Positions 32,825 through 41,191 of a DNA stretch of 64,000 nt are shown here, piece by piece. Both the position numbers and the translations under genes were made by a program. The DNA lies in assembly GCA_016699675.1 (NCBI GenBank), contig CP064985.1, positions 2,232,001 through 2,296,000 of the forward strand, given 5' to 3'. This DNA is from Austwickia sp. (GTDB taxonomy: Bacteria; Actinomycetota; Actinomycetes; Actinomycetales; Dermatophilaceae). The notes below the pieces were generated by a model. The model had not been told where the DNA came from. It was given only the letters and a program-made list of their open reading frames with translations, and ran no database searches. How positions within the stretch are numbered: the stretch's first letter is position 1; every line of letters starts with the position of its first letter.

Positions 32825-33532
32825 ATGGGAACACTGCGGTTTCGGGTGGCGGGTGCCGACGGCGGCACGCAAGAGGTCGAGGTGCAGGTCAGCCGCGTGC
32901 TGAACGGCGGCTACGCCGGTCGCGACACGGCGGAGGTGCAGGCACACATCGACGAACTGGCCGAACTCGGCGTGCCGGGCCCCGATCGGATCCCCACGAT
33001 GTATCCGCTGTCGGACTACCTCGCGGTGCAGGGCGAGCGGGTCGCGGTGCCGCACGACCGCACCTCCGGCGAGGCCGAGTGGGCGCTGGTGGTCCCGCAG
33101 GACGCCGCGGGTCCCGCCGACTACCTGGTCACGGCGGCCTGCGATCACACCGACCGGGCGCTGGAGACCCACGGCGTCGCCTGGTCGAAGCAGTCGGCCC
33201 CGGACTTCCTCGGCGACGTCGCCTGGCGCTGGGGGGACGTCGCGGAGACGTTCGACGCGTTCACGCTGCGCGCGTGGGTCACCGGGCCGGAGGGGGAGCG
33301 GCTGATCCAGGACGGTACGCCGGCGCAGCTGCTCGGCCCCGGCTACTGGATCGACAAGCTCGGTGCCGCGGAGCTGCTCCAACCAGGCACGATCTTCATG
33401 AGCGGGACGATCCCGATGATCGCGGGGGTGGATCAGTTCGCGGACGGGTGGCGCGTCGAGCTCGCCGACGCCAGCGGCACGGTGAGCCGCGTGACCTACC
33501 GCGTCGAGCAGCTCCCGGACGCCTGGGACTGA
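32825..33532 (+). CDS. DUF2848 family protein
   Basis: A 235-residue protein matching DUF2848. Conserved segments are NGGYAGRDTAEVQAHIDELAELGVP, CDHTDRALE (a possible catalytic or metal-binding Asp/His pair), VAWSKQSAP and PGTIFMSGTIPMIAGV. Its function is unknown; the fold may resemble fumarylacetoacetase-type proteins, which is speculation. ATG 32825 follows an AGGAGG site. It is divergent from the MHS transporter and close to a nitrilase-type hydrolase, so a role in breakdown of a transported compound is plausible. Confidence 0.85.
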   Translation: MGTLRFRVAGADGGTQEVEVQVSRVLNGGYAGRDTAEVQAHIDELAELGVPGPDRIPTMYPLSDYLAVQGERVAVPHDRTSGEAEWALVVPQDAAGPADYLVTAACDHTDRALETHGVAWSKQSAPDFLGDVAWRWGDVAETFDAFTLRAWVTGPEGERLIQDGTPAQLLGPGYWIDKLGAAELLQPGTIFMSGTIPMIAGVDQFADGWRVELADASGTVSRVTYRVEQLPDAWD

Positions 33533-33635
33533 CCGGAACCGGTTGGCCTGTCGGCCCGTTGGGGCTCAGCTTGGGTCGTTGCCTGGCGATGGGGGAGCTG
33601 CGGGGTGCAACACAGCGCCCCCCTATCCGCGCGGG

Positions 33636-35795
33636 GTGACGACGCTGAACCGGTGGCAGTGGTGGCTACGGCACGGGCCGGCAGCACTGCGTCACGCCTT
33701 CGACCGGACCGCACTGGGACGGACGGCGCAGCGGCTGCGCGGCTGGGCGCTCACGCCCGCCGGCTGGGATCCGTTGATGACGGTGATGTACGTCGCCGCC
33801 ATGCTCGTCGGCCGGTCGACCGCGGTCGCGGGCGGACCCAGCATAGTGTGGCCCGCCGCCGGCGTGTCGATGGTGTGGCTGTATCCGCACGCGCGGCACC
33901 GGTGGCGCCGCGGGTGGCGCGCGGTCGCCCTGCTCGTCGCGTCGACGGTCTGCGTCAACCTCGCGACGGCGGCCTCGCCGAAGGCCACCGCCGTCTACTG
34001 CGTCGCGAACTCCGCGATGGGCATCGTCTCGGCGGAGATCCTGCGCCGCGGGAGCAACTGGGACTGGTACGCCCGGCTCGACACCCCGGCCAAGCTCTAC
34101 AAGCTGTTTCTCGCCTGCCTCGGCGGCGGCCTCGCAAGCGGGCTGGTCGGCTCCGCCCTGTTGCGGCTCTTCGTGACCTCCACCTGGATGTCGCCGGTCG
34201 AGTGGGGCATGCGCAATACGGCGGGGGCGCTGATCTTCGGGCTGCTGTGGTACCGGCTCATCAGCCACGGCGTACGCGTGCTGGACAAGCCCCGACCGGT
34301 GGTCTACCTCACCGTCGTCGTCGCCACCGTCGCCGCCTACCTCCTCGTCGTGGGGCTCGGTGACGACGTCCTGCTCTTCCTGCTCGTGCCGGTGAGCATG
34401 GCGACCGCGCTGTGGGCCGACGTTCGCACCACGGTCTGGCACACGATCACCGTCAGCTCCGTCATGCTGGCCATCACGATCGTGGGCCACGGCCCGCTGA
34501 TGGGGCACCCGCCGAACATCCGGGCGCTGGTGGTGCAGTGCTTCGTGATCGTGCTGGCGATGGTCGCCATGACGATCGTGCTGGACCGCGAGGACCGGCA
34601 CCGGCTGGAGCGGCGCCTCGAGGCCAACCGGCTGGCCACCGAACAGCACGCCGAGCTGCTGGACCGGATCGTCCACTCGCTCAACGAGGGCGTCGTCCTC
34701 GTCGACAGCATGGGTCAGATCGGGCTGGGCAACGCCCAGCTCTGGGCGATCCTCGGCCAGCCGCGGGACACGCCCGAGCTGCCCGAGGCGATCTTCGACG
34801 GCGCGTTTGCGACCCCCGCGCCGGTCAACGAGGCCCTGCGCACCGCGGAGCTGGTGACCTCCGACGTCGTCCTGGCCGACCCCGACGGCGGGGCCCGGAT
34901 TGTCACGGTCACCGCGTCCCCGCTCGTCTCGGCCGAAGGCAGCCAGGTGGTGGCCGTCCTGCGCGATGTCACGGAGGAGCGCCGGCGCACCGAGGAGCTC
35001 GCAAACTTCGCCGGCGTCGTCGCCCACGACCTGCGCAACCCCCTGACCGCGCTGCGCGGGTGGCTCGACGCCCTGGGCGATGAGGTCACCGAGCCGATGG
35101 CGCGCGACATGCTGCGGCGCGTCGAGGGGTCCGCGGTACGCATGAACGTGCTCATCGAGGATCTGCTGGCCTACTCCGTGGTGCGCGGCGGGGAGCTGGC
35201 CACGACCGTGACCAACCTGGACGAGATCTGCGGCGACATCGCCGACGCCCAGGGCGACCGCGTGATCGACGGCCGCAGCCCGCTGATCAGCGTGGCCGCC
35301 GACGCCTGGGTGCGGGTCGACCCGGCCGCGCTGCGCCAGGTCGTGGCGAATCTCGTCGGCAACTCCATCAAGTACTCGGCCGCCGGGCGCCCCCCGGAGG
35401 TCAGCCTGACCCTCGGCCCGGTGCGCGACGGGATGCAGGAGGTCGTCGTCGCCGACCGCGGCATCGGCCTGCCGGCCGGCCAGGAGGCCAAGATCTTCGA
35501 GGAGTTCCACCGGGTCGTCGAGCACCGCGACCAGTACCCGGGCACCGGGCTCGGCCTGGCCATCTGCCGCCGGATCATCGAGCGGCACGGGGGGACCATC
35601 GCGGCCGCCAACCGGGCGGACGGCGGGCTGCAGGTCGCGTTCACCGTGCCGACCGCCCAACCCAGCTCGGCCGATCTCCTCGCCTTGGCGACCTGGCGGC
35701 AGGCCCTGGCGGCCCGGCGGGCGACGACGGCCCCGCTCCCGGAGGTCACCTCCGCGCGCGCGACGAAGCCGCAGGCCGACGCGCCGTACCCCTGA
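33636..35795 (+). CDS. Membrane-bound sensor histidine kinase (MASE1-like, PAS, HisKA, HATPase)
   Basis: A 719-residue kinase starting at GTG 33636. About eight N-terminal hydrophobic segments (to residue 310) include SIVWPAAGVSMVWLYPHARHRW, typical of MASE1 sensor domains. A coiled region and a PAS-like domain (DRIVHSLNEGVVLVDSMGQIGLGNAQ) follow. The dimerisation helix has the phospho-acceptor His464 in VVAHDLRNPLTALRGW. The ATP site shows N (VANLVGNSIKYSA), G1 (VADRGIGLP) and G2 (PGTGLGLAICRRI) boxes. No response-regulator gene is adjacent, so it is an orphan kinase with unknown signal. Confidence 0.92.
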   Translation: MTTLNRWQWWLRHGPAALRHAFDRTALGRTAQRLRGWALTPAGWDPLMTVMYVAAMLVGRSTAVAGGPSIVWPAAGVSMVWLYPHARHRWRRGWRAVALLVASTVCVNLATAASPKATAVYCVANSAMGIVSAEILRRGSNWDWYARLDTPAKLYKLFLACLGGGLASGLVGSALLRLFVTSTWMSPVEWGMRNTAGALIFGLLWYRLISHGVRVLDKPRPVVYLTVVVATVAAYLLVVGLGDDVLLFLLVPVSMATALWADVRTTVWHTITVSSVMLAITIVGHGPLMGHPPNIRALVVQCFVIVLAMVAMTIVLDREDRHRLERRLEANRLATEQHAELLDRIVHSLNEGVVLVDSMGQIGLGNAQLWAILGQPRDTPELPEAIFDGAFATPAPVNEALRTAELVTSDVVLADPDGGARIVTVTASPLVSAEGSQVVAVLRDVTEERRRTEELANFAGVVAHDLRNPLTALRGWLDALGDEVTEPMARDMLRRVEGSAVRMNVLIEDLLAYSVVRGGELATTVTNLDEICGDIADAQGDRVIDGRSPLISVAADAWVRVDPAALRQVVANLVGNSIKYSAAGRPPEVSLTLGPVRDGMQEVVVADRGIGLPAGQEAKIFEEFHRVVEHRDQYPGTGLGLAICRRIIERHGGTIAAANRADGGLQVAFTVPTAQPSSADLLALATWRQALAARRATTAPLPEVTSARATKPQADAPYP

Positions 35796-35914
35796 TCGTC
35801 CCGCGAGCCCGGGAATCCCGCGTCCGCACGGGTTTTCGCGCGGCGGGCGGGGCCGCTACCGTCGATCACCAGCGGGCCCCCTCGACCCGCCCCCCGATCG
35901 GAGGAGACGCGCCG

Positions 35915-36733
35915 ATGCCCCCCTTCTGGCGCACGGACTTCCTGCGCTACGCCACGCTGTTGCTCCTCAACGTGCTCATGGCCGGCCTGACGATGCTGTC
36001 GTCCGGGCCGGGGACCGCGCGCAGCGCCACGCCAGCGCAGCAGGCGGCGCCCGCGAAGCAACCCGGGGCCGTCGCCCAGGCGGCGCCCGTGCCCGCCAAG
36101 CAGCCCGTCGTCGCGGCGCCTGCGGCACCCGCGGCGAAACCCGCGCCGGCGGCACCGGCCGGTCAGGCGCTCCCGGTCCCGTACGCCGGGGCGTCGCGGC
36201 AGGTCATCACGGTCAAGGCCGACTGCCGCACCTGCACCTCGGCGACCCTGCAGGCGTGGACCGGCCTCGGCTCCGGGCGGTACGTTCCCGCCACCGGACC
36301 CGTGCGCGCCAAGATCGGCGCCGAGGGCGTCGGGACCGCCGCCGAGGGCTCGGCCCGGACCCCGCTCGGCACGTGGGACCTCCCCGGCGCGTTCGGCATC
36401 CTGGCCAACCCCGGGACCAAGCTGCCGTACTTCGTGGCCGGTCCGACCGACTACTGGGATGGGCGCTCCGGGCTCTCGACGTACAACACGCACGTCCGCA
36501 GCACCGTGCCCATCGAGGGGGAGAACCTGCTGGCCACGGGCTGGGTCTACAACTACGCGGTGGTCATGGCGGTGAACCCGAATCGGGTGCCGTACGGCGG
36601 GAGCGCGTTCTTCCTGCACGTCACCGACGGTCGGCCCACCGCCGGCTGCGTCGCCATCGACCAGGCGAGCCTGGTGAGCATCCTGCGCTGGCTCGACCCG
36701 GCCGCCCGCCCGCAGATGGTGGTCTCGCTCTGA
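35915..36733 (+). CDS. Secreted L,D-transpeptidase (YkuD-like)
   Basis: A 272-residue exported protein. A membrane helix (YATLLLLNVLMAGLTMLSS) is followed by a 60-residue Ala/Pro/Lys-rich linker likely embedded in the wall. The catalytic domain includes GTWDLPGAFGILANPG and ends in FLHVTDGRPTAGCVAID, with His235 and Cys245 at the YkuD positions. The usual SHGC motif is AGC here, with a shortened spacing, so it belongs to the divergent actinobacterial group of cell-wall L,D-transpeptidase-like proteins. It may cross-link or trim peptidoglycan. Confidence 0.8.
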   Translation: MPPFWRTDFLRYATLLLLNVLMAGLTMLSSGPGTARSATPAQQAAPAKQPGAVAQAAPVPAKQPVVAAPAAPAAKPAPAAPAGQALPVPYAGASRQVITVKADCRTCTSATLQAWTGLGSGRYVPATGPVRAKIGAEGVGTAAEGSARTPLGTWDLPGAFGILANPGTKLPYFVAGPTDYWDGRSGLSTYNTHVRSTVPIEGENLLATGWVYNYAVVMAVNPNRVPYGGSAFFLHVTDGRPTAGCVAIDQASLVSILRWLDPAARPQMVVSL

Positions 36734-36773
36734 CGCGCAGGTGGTCGGCGCGCGGAGCCCTAAGGTGGCACCC

Positions 36774-37451
36774 ATGCGCGGTGATCTGCTCCTCGTCGAG
36801 GAGTACTGGCTGCTGACCACCGGGTCGCAGCTGGTGCCCGAGCCCTCGACCCCCGCGCTGCTCGGCACCGCGATGGCGGTGGTCCGCGACCTGGAACGGG
36901 CCCAGGAGGTCGCCTGGCGCGGGCAGGGGGCCGACGCGGTGCTGATCGTCACCGGGCCGTGCCGCTGCAAGCCGCCGCTGCTGGGCTGGCACGACGCATT
37001 GATCGACTACGCGGGCTCGGACAGCGCGCTGCCCGCGCGGTTCTGTCTCGACGCGCTGATGGAGGACGCCTGGCGGCAGACGGCCGACCACCTGGTGTCT
37101 CGGGCGATCGCGCTGGTCTACCGGCATCAGCGGACGCCCGACCTGTACGGCGTCGTCGACACCAGCGCCGTCCGCCGCCGCCGGGAGGCCCTCTTGGACC
37201 TGCTGCCCGCGGGGGACCACTTCCCCGAGCGAGCCCTGGACCTGCTGCTCATCGCGCACGCCTCGCAGAGCCTCGGCGACCTGCTGCGGTCCCCGGGCAC
37301 GGTGATCCCCGGCTCGCTGCTGAGCGTGGTGGGTGCGGCGGTACGTCGTGCGCAGGGCGACTTCCGGCGCTACCGCGAGACGGTCACCTATCGGGACGCC
37401 AACGGCTGGGCGTACGGGCCCGCCGCCTGGAGCGACGACGCCTCGGGGTGA
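36774..37451 (+). CDS. Uncharacterised protein, weakly GPP34/GOLPH3-like
   Basis: A 225-residue, mostly helical soluble protein starting at ATG 36774 (MRGDLLLVEEYWLLTTGSQL). The opening segment and a later Leu-rich helix (ALDLLLIAHASQSLGDLL) recall actinobacterial GPP34 family proteins, but the match is weak and key residues cannot be checked by eye. No signal peptide. It is convergent with the chemotaxis-receptor pseudogene and 40 bases after the transpeptidase gene. Confidence 0.45.
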   Translation: MRGDLLLVEEYWLLTTGSQLVPEPSTPALLGTAMAVVRDLERAQEVAWRGQGADAVLIVTGPCRCKPPLLGWHDALIDYAGSDSALPARFCLDALMEDAWRQTADHLVSRAIALVYRHQRTPDLYGVVDTSAVRRRREALLDLLPAGDHFPERALDLLLIAHASQSLGDLLRSPGTVIPGSLLSVVGAAVRRAQGDFRRYRETVTYRDANGWAYGPAAWSDDASG

Positions 37452-37491
37452 AGCCGGGCTGCCCTGAGGGACGCCTGGCCACCACCTGCGG

Positions 37492-38749
37492 CTACGCCTG
37501 GCCGCCCAGGAGCCCCGCCGTCTGGTGCAGGTCGCCGGAGAGCCGCACGAGGCCCTCGATGGCGGTGCGCATCTCGCCCACGTCGGCGGAGGTCGTCGCG
37601 GCCTGGCCAGACATCGCCGCCGCCGAATCGGCCGCCCTGCCGGTCGCGCGGGCGGCCCCGAGGACGGTCGCGCTGATGGCACCCGTCGTACGGTGTTGTT
37701 CGTCCACCGCCGCGCTGATCGCGCCCTGGTAGTCGCTGATCTCGCGGATGACCCGCGCGATGTTCTCGATGTCGGTGACGGCCGCGGCCACGTCGGCCTG
37801 CATGACCCTCACCTTCGCGGAGATGTCTTCGGTGGCGCGGGCCGATTCGCGGGCCAGCTCCTTGACCTCGTTGGCGACGACCGCGAAGCCCTTGCCGGCG
37901 TCGCCGGCGCGGGCCGCCTCGATGGTCGCGTTGAGGGCCAGCAGGTTGGTCTGCCACGTCGGTCGCCACCTGCTGCATCCCGTCGAGGGTGGCGTTGAGG
38001 GCGCCCCCGAGCTGGTGGAGCTCGTTGCGTGGATTGGTGGTGGGGAACCGGTAACTGAGGTCGTGGCGCCGCAGGATGTCGACCACCTGCCGCAGCGGGG
38101 TGGTGATGCTGCGCCGTACGACGAGGGCCAGCACCAGGCTCAACAGCGCGATGCCCGCGCCCCACAGGGCGAGCCGGAGCCCGGCGGCCTTGGCGGCGGC
38201 GTCCACGTCGTCGACGTAGACCCCGGACCCGATCGCCCAGCCCCAGGGCTGGTACGGCGCGACGTAGGAGATCTTGGGCTGCGGGGCGTCGCTGCCCGGC
38301 TTCGGCCAGTCGTACGCCACGAAGTTCCCGCCGGATCGGGCGGCCTCGCCGAATTCGATGAAGATGGGCCGGCCCGACGGGTCCTTGGTCTGGGACGGGT
38401 CGAGCCCGATGATCTTGGCGTTCGTCGGATGCATGAGGACCCGCCCGTCGAACTCCTGGACCCAGAAGTAGTCGGTCTCGTGGTACCGCAGACTCCTGAG
38501 CGCGTCGAGGGCCGCGGCCTTGGCCTGCTCTGGGGTCATCGCGCCCGACTTGGCGCGCTCGCCGTAGCCGGCAACGACCTTCGTGGCGACGTCGACCACT
38601 GCCTTGGTCGCGTCGGCCTTCTGCTGGGCGACCTCGTCCCGGACCACCCCGATCGAAAGTCCGACGAGCAGGGCGGTGCTGATCAGGCTCAGCACGAGGA
38701 AGCCGAGCAGCCGCACCGAGATGCTGACTCCTCCGATGCGCGACCACAT
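37492..38749 (-). pseudogene. Methyl-accepting chemotaxis protein with internal deletion and frame change
   Basis: The start at 38749 gives MWSRIGGVSISVRLLGFLVLSL, a first membrane helix, then a single Cache-type sensor (YHETDYFWVQEFDGRVLMHPTNAKIIG ... PWGWAIGSGVYVDDV), a second helix and a HAMP-like linker ending LNATLDGMQQVATDV. The reading frame then changes. A second frame continues directly with QTNLLALNATIEAARAGDAGKGFAVVANEVKELA, the conserved signalling tip, and ends GLLGGQA at 37492. Roughly 100 residues of the methylation/coiled-coil helix usually found between these parts are missing. Probably non-functional unless the assembly is wrong here. Confidence 0.82.
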
Positions 38750-39020
38750 GGCGACTCTCCCTCTGCGGGTGGTGCATTCGCCCCCTAGTCGACGGGTGAA
38801 CAACGTTCCTGAGGCGGCGTCGGTGGCCGGCATCGAGGCGGGAAAAGACCCGCGGGTCGACCGGCGGGCGGACAACGCGGACAAGGCGGACAACGCCCCG
38901 TACGTCGAGCGTGTGGCCTGTTTCGGAGTGTCGATGCGCGGGTAGGGTCTTCGCGATGGACCGGCCCGAAACAGCTCGGGGACTACCCCGTGGGGCCGCC
39001 CGACGAGAGGATCTCACCCC

Positions 39021-39473
39021 ATGATCATGCTCGGCATCATCCTGGTGTTGCTGGCGGTGCTCATCGGCCTGGGTGGCCTGTGGGCCACGTCCGGCGACCA
39101 CGCCCTCCTTCAGCTCAACGGCCCGCTCGGGCTCAACTTGGAACTGTCCCCCATGGCGTTGATCGTCCTCGGCATGATCAGCATGGGCCTGCTCTGGGCC
39201 GGCTGGTGGATGATGAAATACGGCACCAAGCGCGGCCTGTCCCGCCGACGCGAGCGCAAGGACCTCGAGCGCGAAAAGCGGGAACACGAGCGGGCGCTCG
39301 CCGCGACCAACGCGAAGCTGGGGCGCGAGCGCGAGACCACCGCGGAGGCCGAGCGGCGCCGCGAGGAGGACGCCCGCCGGCTGGCGGCCGAACGTCAAGC
39401 GACCGAGCGGGACACCGGGGCCTATCGCCCCGGGACCGGCGACGGGCGCGACCCGCTGCCCCCGCGCCCCTGA
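39021..39473 (+). CDS. Small membrane protein with charged coiled-coil tail
   Basis: A 150-residue protein with two hydrophobic helices (MIMLGIILVLLAVLIGLGG and LSPMALIVLGMISMGLLWAGWW). A highly charged Arg/Glu coiled coil follows (ERKDLEREKREHERALAATNAK) and then a disordered tail. No family is recognised. The two-helix-plus-coiled-coil layout resembles small LapA-like membrane proteins. A clear hairpin terminator follows at 39491-39526, supporting a real transcript. Confidence 0.65.
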   Translation: MIMLGIILVLLAVLIGLGGLWATSGDHALLQLNGPLGLNLELSPMALIVLGMISMGLLWAGWWMMKYGTKRGLSRRRERKDLEREKREHERALAATNAKLGRERETTAEAERRREEDARRLAAERQATERDTGAYRPGTGDGRDPLPPRP

Positions 39474-39490
39474 GCGCGTACGCCGACGTC

Positions 39491-39526
39491 AAGGGCGCCC
39501 GATCCCACTCAGGGTCGGGCGCCCTT
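39491..39526 (+). terminator. Intrinsic-type terminator hairpin
   Basis: AAGGGCGCCCGATCCC (39491-39506) pairs with GGGTCGGGCGCCCTT (39512-39526) with one mismatch position, 18 bases after the stop codon of the small membrane protein. The lower stem ends in AAGGG/CCCTT. Confidence 0.7.
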
Positions 39527-39723
39527 CCCGTGCGCCGCGAGACGCATTGGGTGGACCTCTCGGTGTCCTTGAAATGGCCACGAAATGACATTTGCGACGC
39601 CTAGATTACCGCCTTGGCCCGGTCTAACGTGTGCCTCGCGTGGCACTTTCGGTGTGTCGACGGGCCCGATGGTTGCCCAGGGGGCTGCGCGGCCGTGCCA
39701 CATAACTACGCCGAGGAGGGCAA

Positions 39724-40440
39724 ATGCGATCGCGGTTTCTCACGGTATTTGCATTAGCAGGTCTGTTGTCTGCGGGGATGCTCCCCTTGACGGCCGCTCA
39801 GGCCGCCGTTCCCCAACTGGCGGCCGTCACGGCCCATTGCGTCGACCACTCGACGGCGGCCAAGGTCGAATCCACTTCGAGCCCTGGCACGGTCACCGTC
39901 GTCGATACGAGGACGGGGCAGCCCATCCAGGTAGTCGTGACGATTTCGGGGACTTCCTTCACGGTCACCCCCGTCGACCCGGCCGTCACGTTGGTGGACG
40001 CTTCATGGTGCGTGAAGAGCAGCACCAACGTGAATGTGGGCAAGGGAACGACTGGCGCCAGCACGAGCACCAACAAGAACGGCAAGGTGCAAGATATTTC
40101 TTACGTCGTACTGTATTCGGTGACGTCCAAGAGCCCGGTCATCATTCAGCCGTGCAATCAAGCCACCAACTCCGGCGGTCAGGGCGTGACGACCACAGTG
40201 CATGAGCTCGGTCGACCGGGTCCGACAACCTTTGTTCTCGCGTACGACACCTACTCCATCCCCGATCAAATCCAGGTGACCTACGAAGGCCAGACCCTTC
40301 TGGACACCGGGCTGGTGGGGCAGCAGAAGTCGGTCACCGTGGCCGTGCCTGCTGGAAAGAGCACTCAGGTCACCGTCGTGGTCACGGGCCCGTACAGCGG
40401 AACCGCCTGGACCTACACCGTGAACTGCCCGACCGCCTGA
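39724..40440 (+). CDS. Secreted protein of unknown function
   Basis: A 238-residue exported protein. The signal peptide is clear (MRSRFLTVFALAGLLSAGML ... AAQAA, cleavage expected after about residue 27). The mature part is Thr/Val/Ser-rich and predicted to be beta-structured, with four cysteines (AHCVDHS, ASWCVKSS, IQPCNQAT, VNCPTA) that could form two disulfides. No family is recognised. Base composition is less GC-rich than its neighbours and codon use is softer (TTT, ATT, GAA), which may indicate transfer or a high-diversity surface protein. A terminator follows at 40464. Confidence 0.75.
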   Translation: MRSRFLTVFALAGLLSAGMLPLTAAQAAVPQLAAVTAHCVDHSTAAKVESTSSPGTVTVVDTRTGQPIQVVVTISGTSFTVTPVDPAVTLVDASWCVKSSTNVNVGKGTTGASTSTNKNGKVQDISYVVLYSVTSKSPVIIQPCNQATNSGGQGVTTTVHELGRPGPTTFVLAYDTYSIPDQIQVTYEGQTLLDTGLVGQQKSVTVAVPAGKSTQVTVVVTGPYSGTAWTYTVNCPTA

Positions 40441-40463
40441 CCGGCAGGGCGAACTGACGGAGG

Positions 40464-40500
40464 GAAGGCGCTTCGACCCCATCCGGGTCGGAGCGCCTTC
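40464..40500 (+). terminator. Terminator hairpin after secreted protein gene
   Basis: GAAGGCGCTTCGACCC (40464-40479) pairs with GGGTCGGAGCGCCTTC (40485-40500) with one internal mismatch. The hairpin starts 24 bases after the stop codon. Confidence 0.75.
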
Positions 40501-40559
40501 GTGCGTCCACGGCGCGCTCTGGTGCACAGCGCACTGCAGACAGACGTTTGCATATAGGT

Positions 40560-40578
40560 CTTTGCAAAGATATCTTTG
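40560..40578. promoter_or_regulatory. Operator-like palindromes before ArsR-type regulator
   Basis: CTTTGCAAAG (40560-40569) overlaps the perfect 14-bp palindrome CAAAGATATCTTTG (40565-40578), which ends 4 bases before the GTG start of the regulator. This is the expected place for autoregulation by the encoded winged-helix protein. It also means the mRNA leader is very short. Confidence 0.6.
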
Positions 40579-40582
40579 CGCT

Positions 40583-41191
40583 GTGCCCGCCGACGACGCC
40601 TCGATCACCCCGTCCCCCGAGCAGCTGCGCGGGATCTCGCACCCGCTGCGCATGCGGATCCTGGGTCGGTTGCGGCTCGATGGCCCCCAGACGGCCACCG
40701 ATCTCGCGACCGCGCTCGGGGTCAACACCGGGCAGACGAGCTACCACCTGCGGCAGCTCGCGCAGTACGGGTTCATCGCGGAGGCCCAGGGGCTGGGGAC
40801 CGGGCGGGAGCGCTACTGGCGCGCGCTGCACCGCTCGACCCGCAGCCGGTCCAGCGAGCTCGACCCGGACACCTCGGCGGCCTTCCACCAGGCGGCCGTC
40901 GTCAACCAGTTCCAGTGGGTGCAGGCCGCCGTCCAGGAACACGCCGAGCTCCCGGACGCCTGGCGCGCGGCCGGCACGAACAGCGACTGGTGCCTCCGGT
41001 TGACCGCCGCCCAGGCCCACGAACTGGTCGTGCGGGTCTGCGCGGTGATCGACGAAGTATTGGCGGCCGAGCCGGACCGCGGTGCGCAGGCTCCTGGCGC
41101 CGCGGCTCCTGGTGCCGAGGACTTCATGATTCAGGTGCACGCCTTCCCCCGGCCCGGCGGGCTCGCCCACCGCGACGAGTCCGAGTCATGA
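40583..41191 (+). CDS. ArsR/helix-turn-helix regulator
   Basis: A 202-residue regulator starting at GTG 40583. The winged helix is near the N-terminus (LRGISHPLRMRILGRLRLDGPQTATDLATALGVNTGQTSYHLRQL). A longer helical C-terminal half follows, as in helix-turn-helix domain proteins that pair with MFS exporters. It lacks the cysteine metal site of classic ArsR sensors. The stop overlaps the ATG of the MFS gene (ATGA), so it is likely the repressor of that transporter. Confidence 0.88.
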   Translation: MPADDASITPSPEQLRGISHPLRMRILGRLRLDGPQTATDLATALGVNTGQTSYHLRQLAQYGFIAEAQGLGTGRERYWRALHRSTRSRSSELDPDTSAAFHQAAVVNQFQWVQAAVQEHAELPDAWRAAGTNSDWCLRLTAAQAHELVVRVCAVIDEVLAAEPDRGAQAPGAAAPGAEDFMIQVHAFPRPGGLAHRDESES

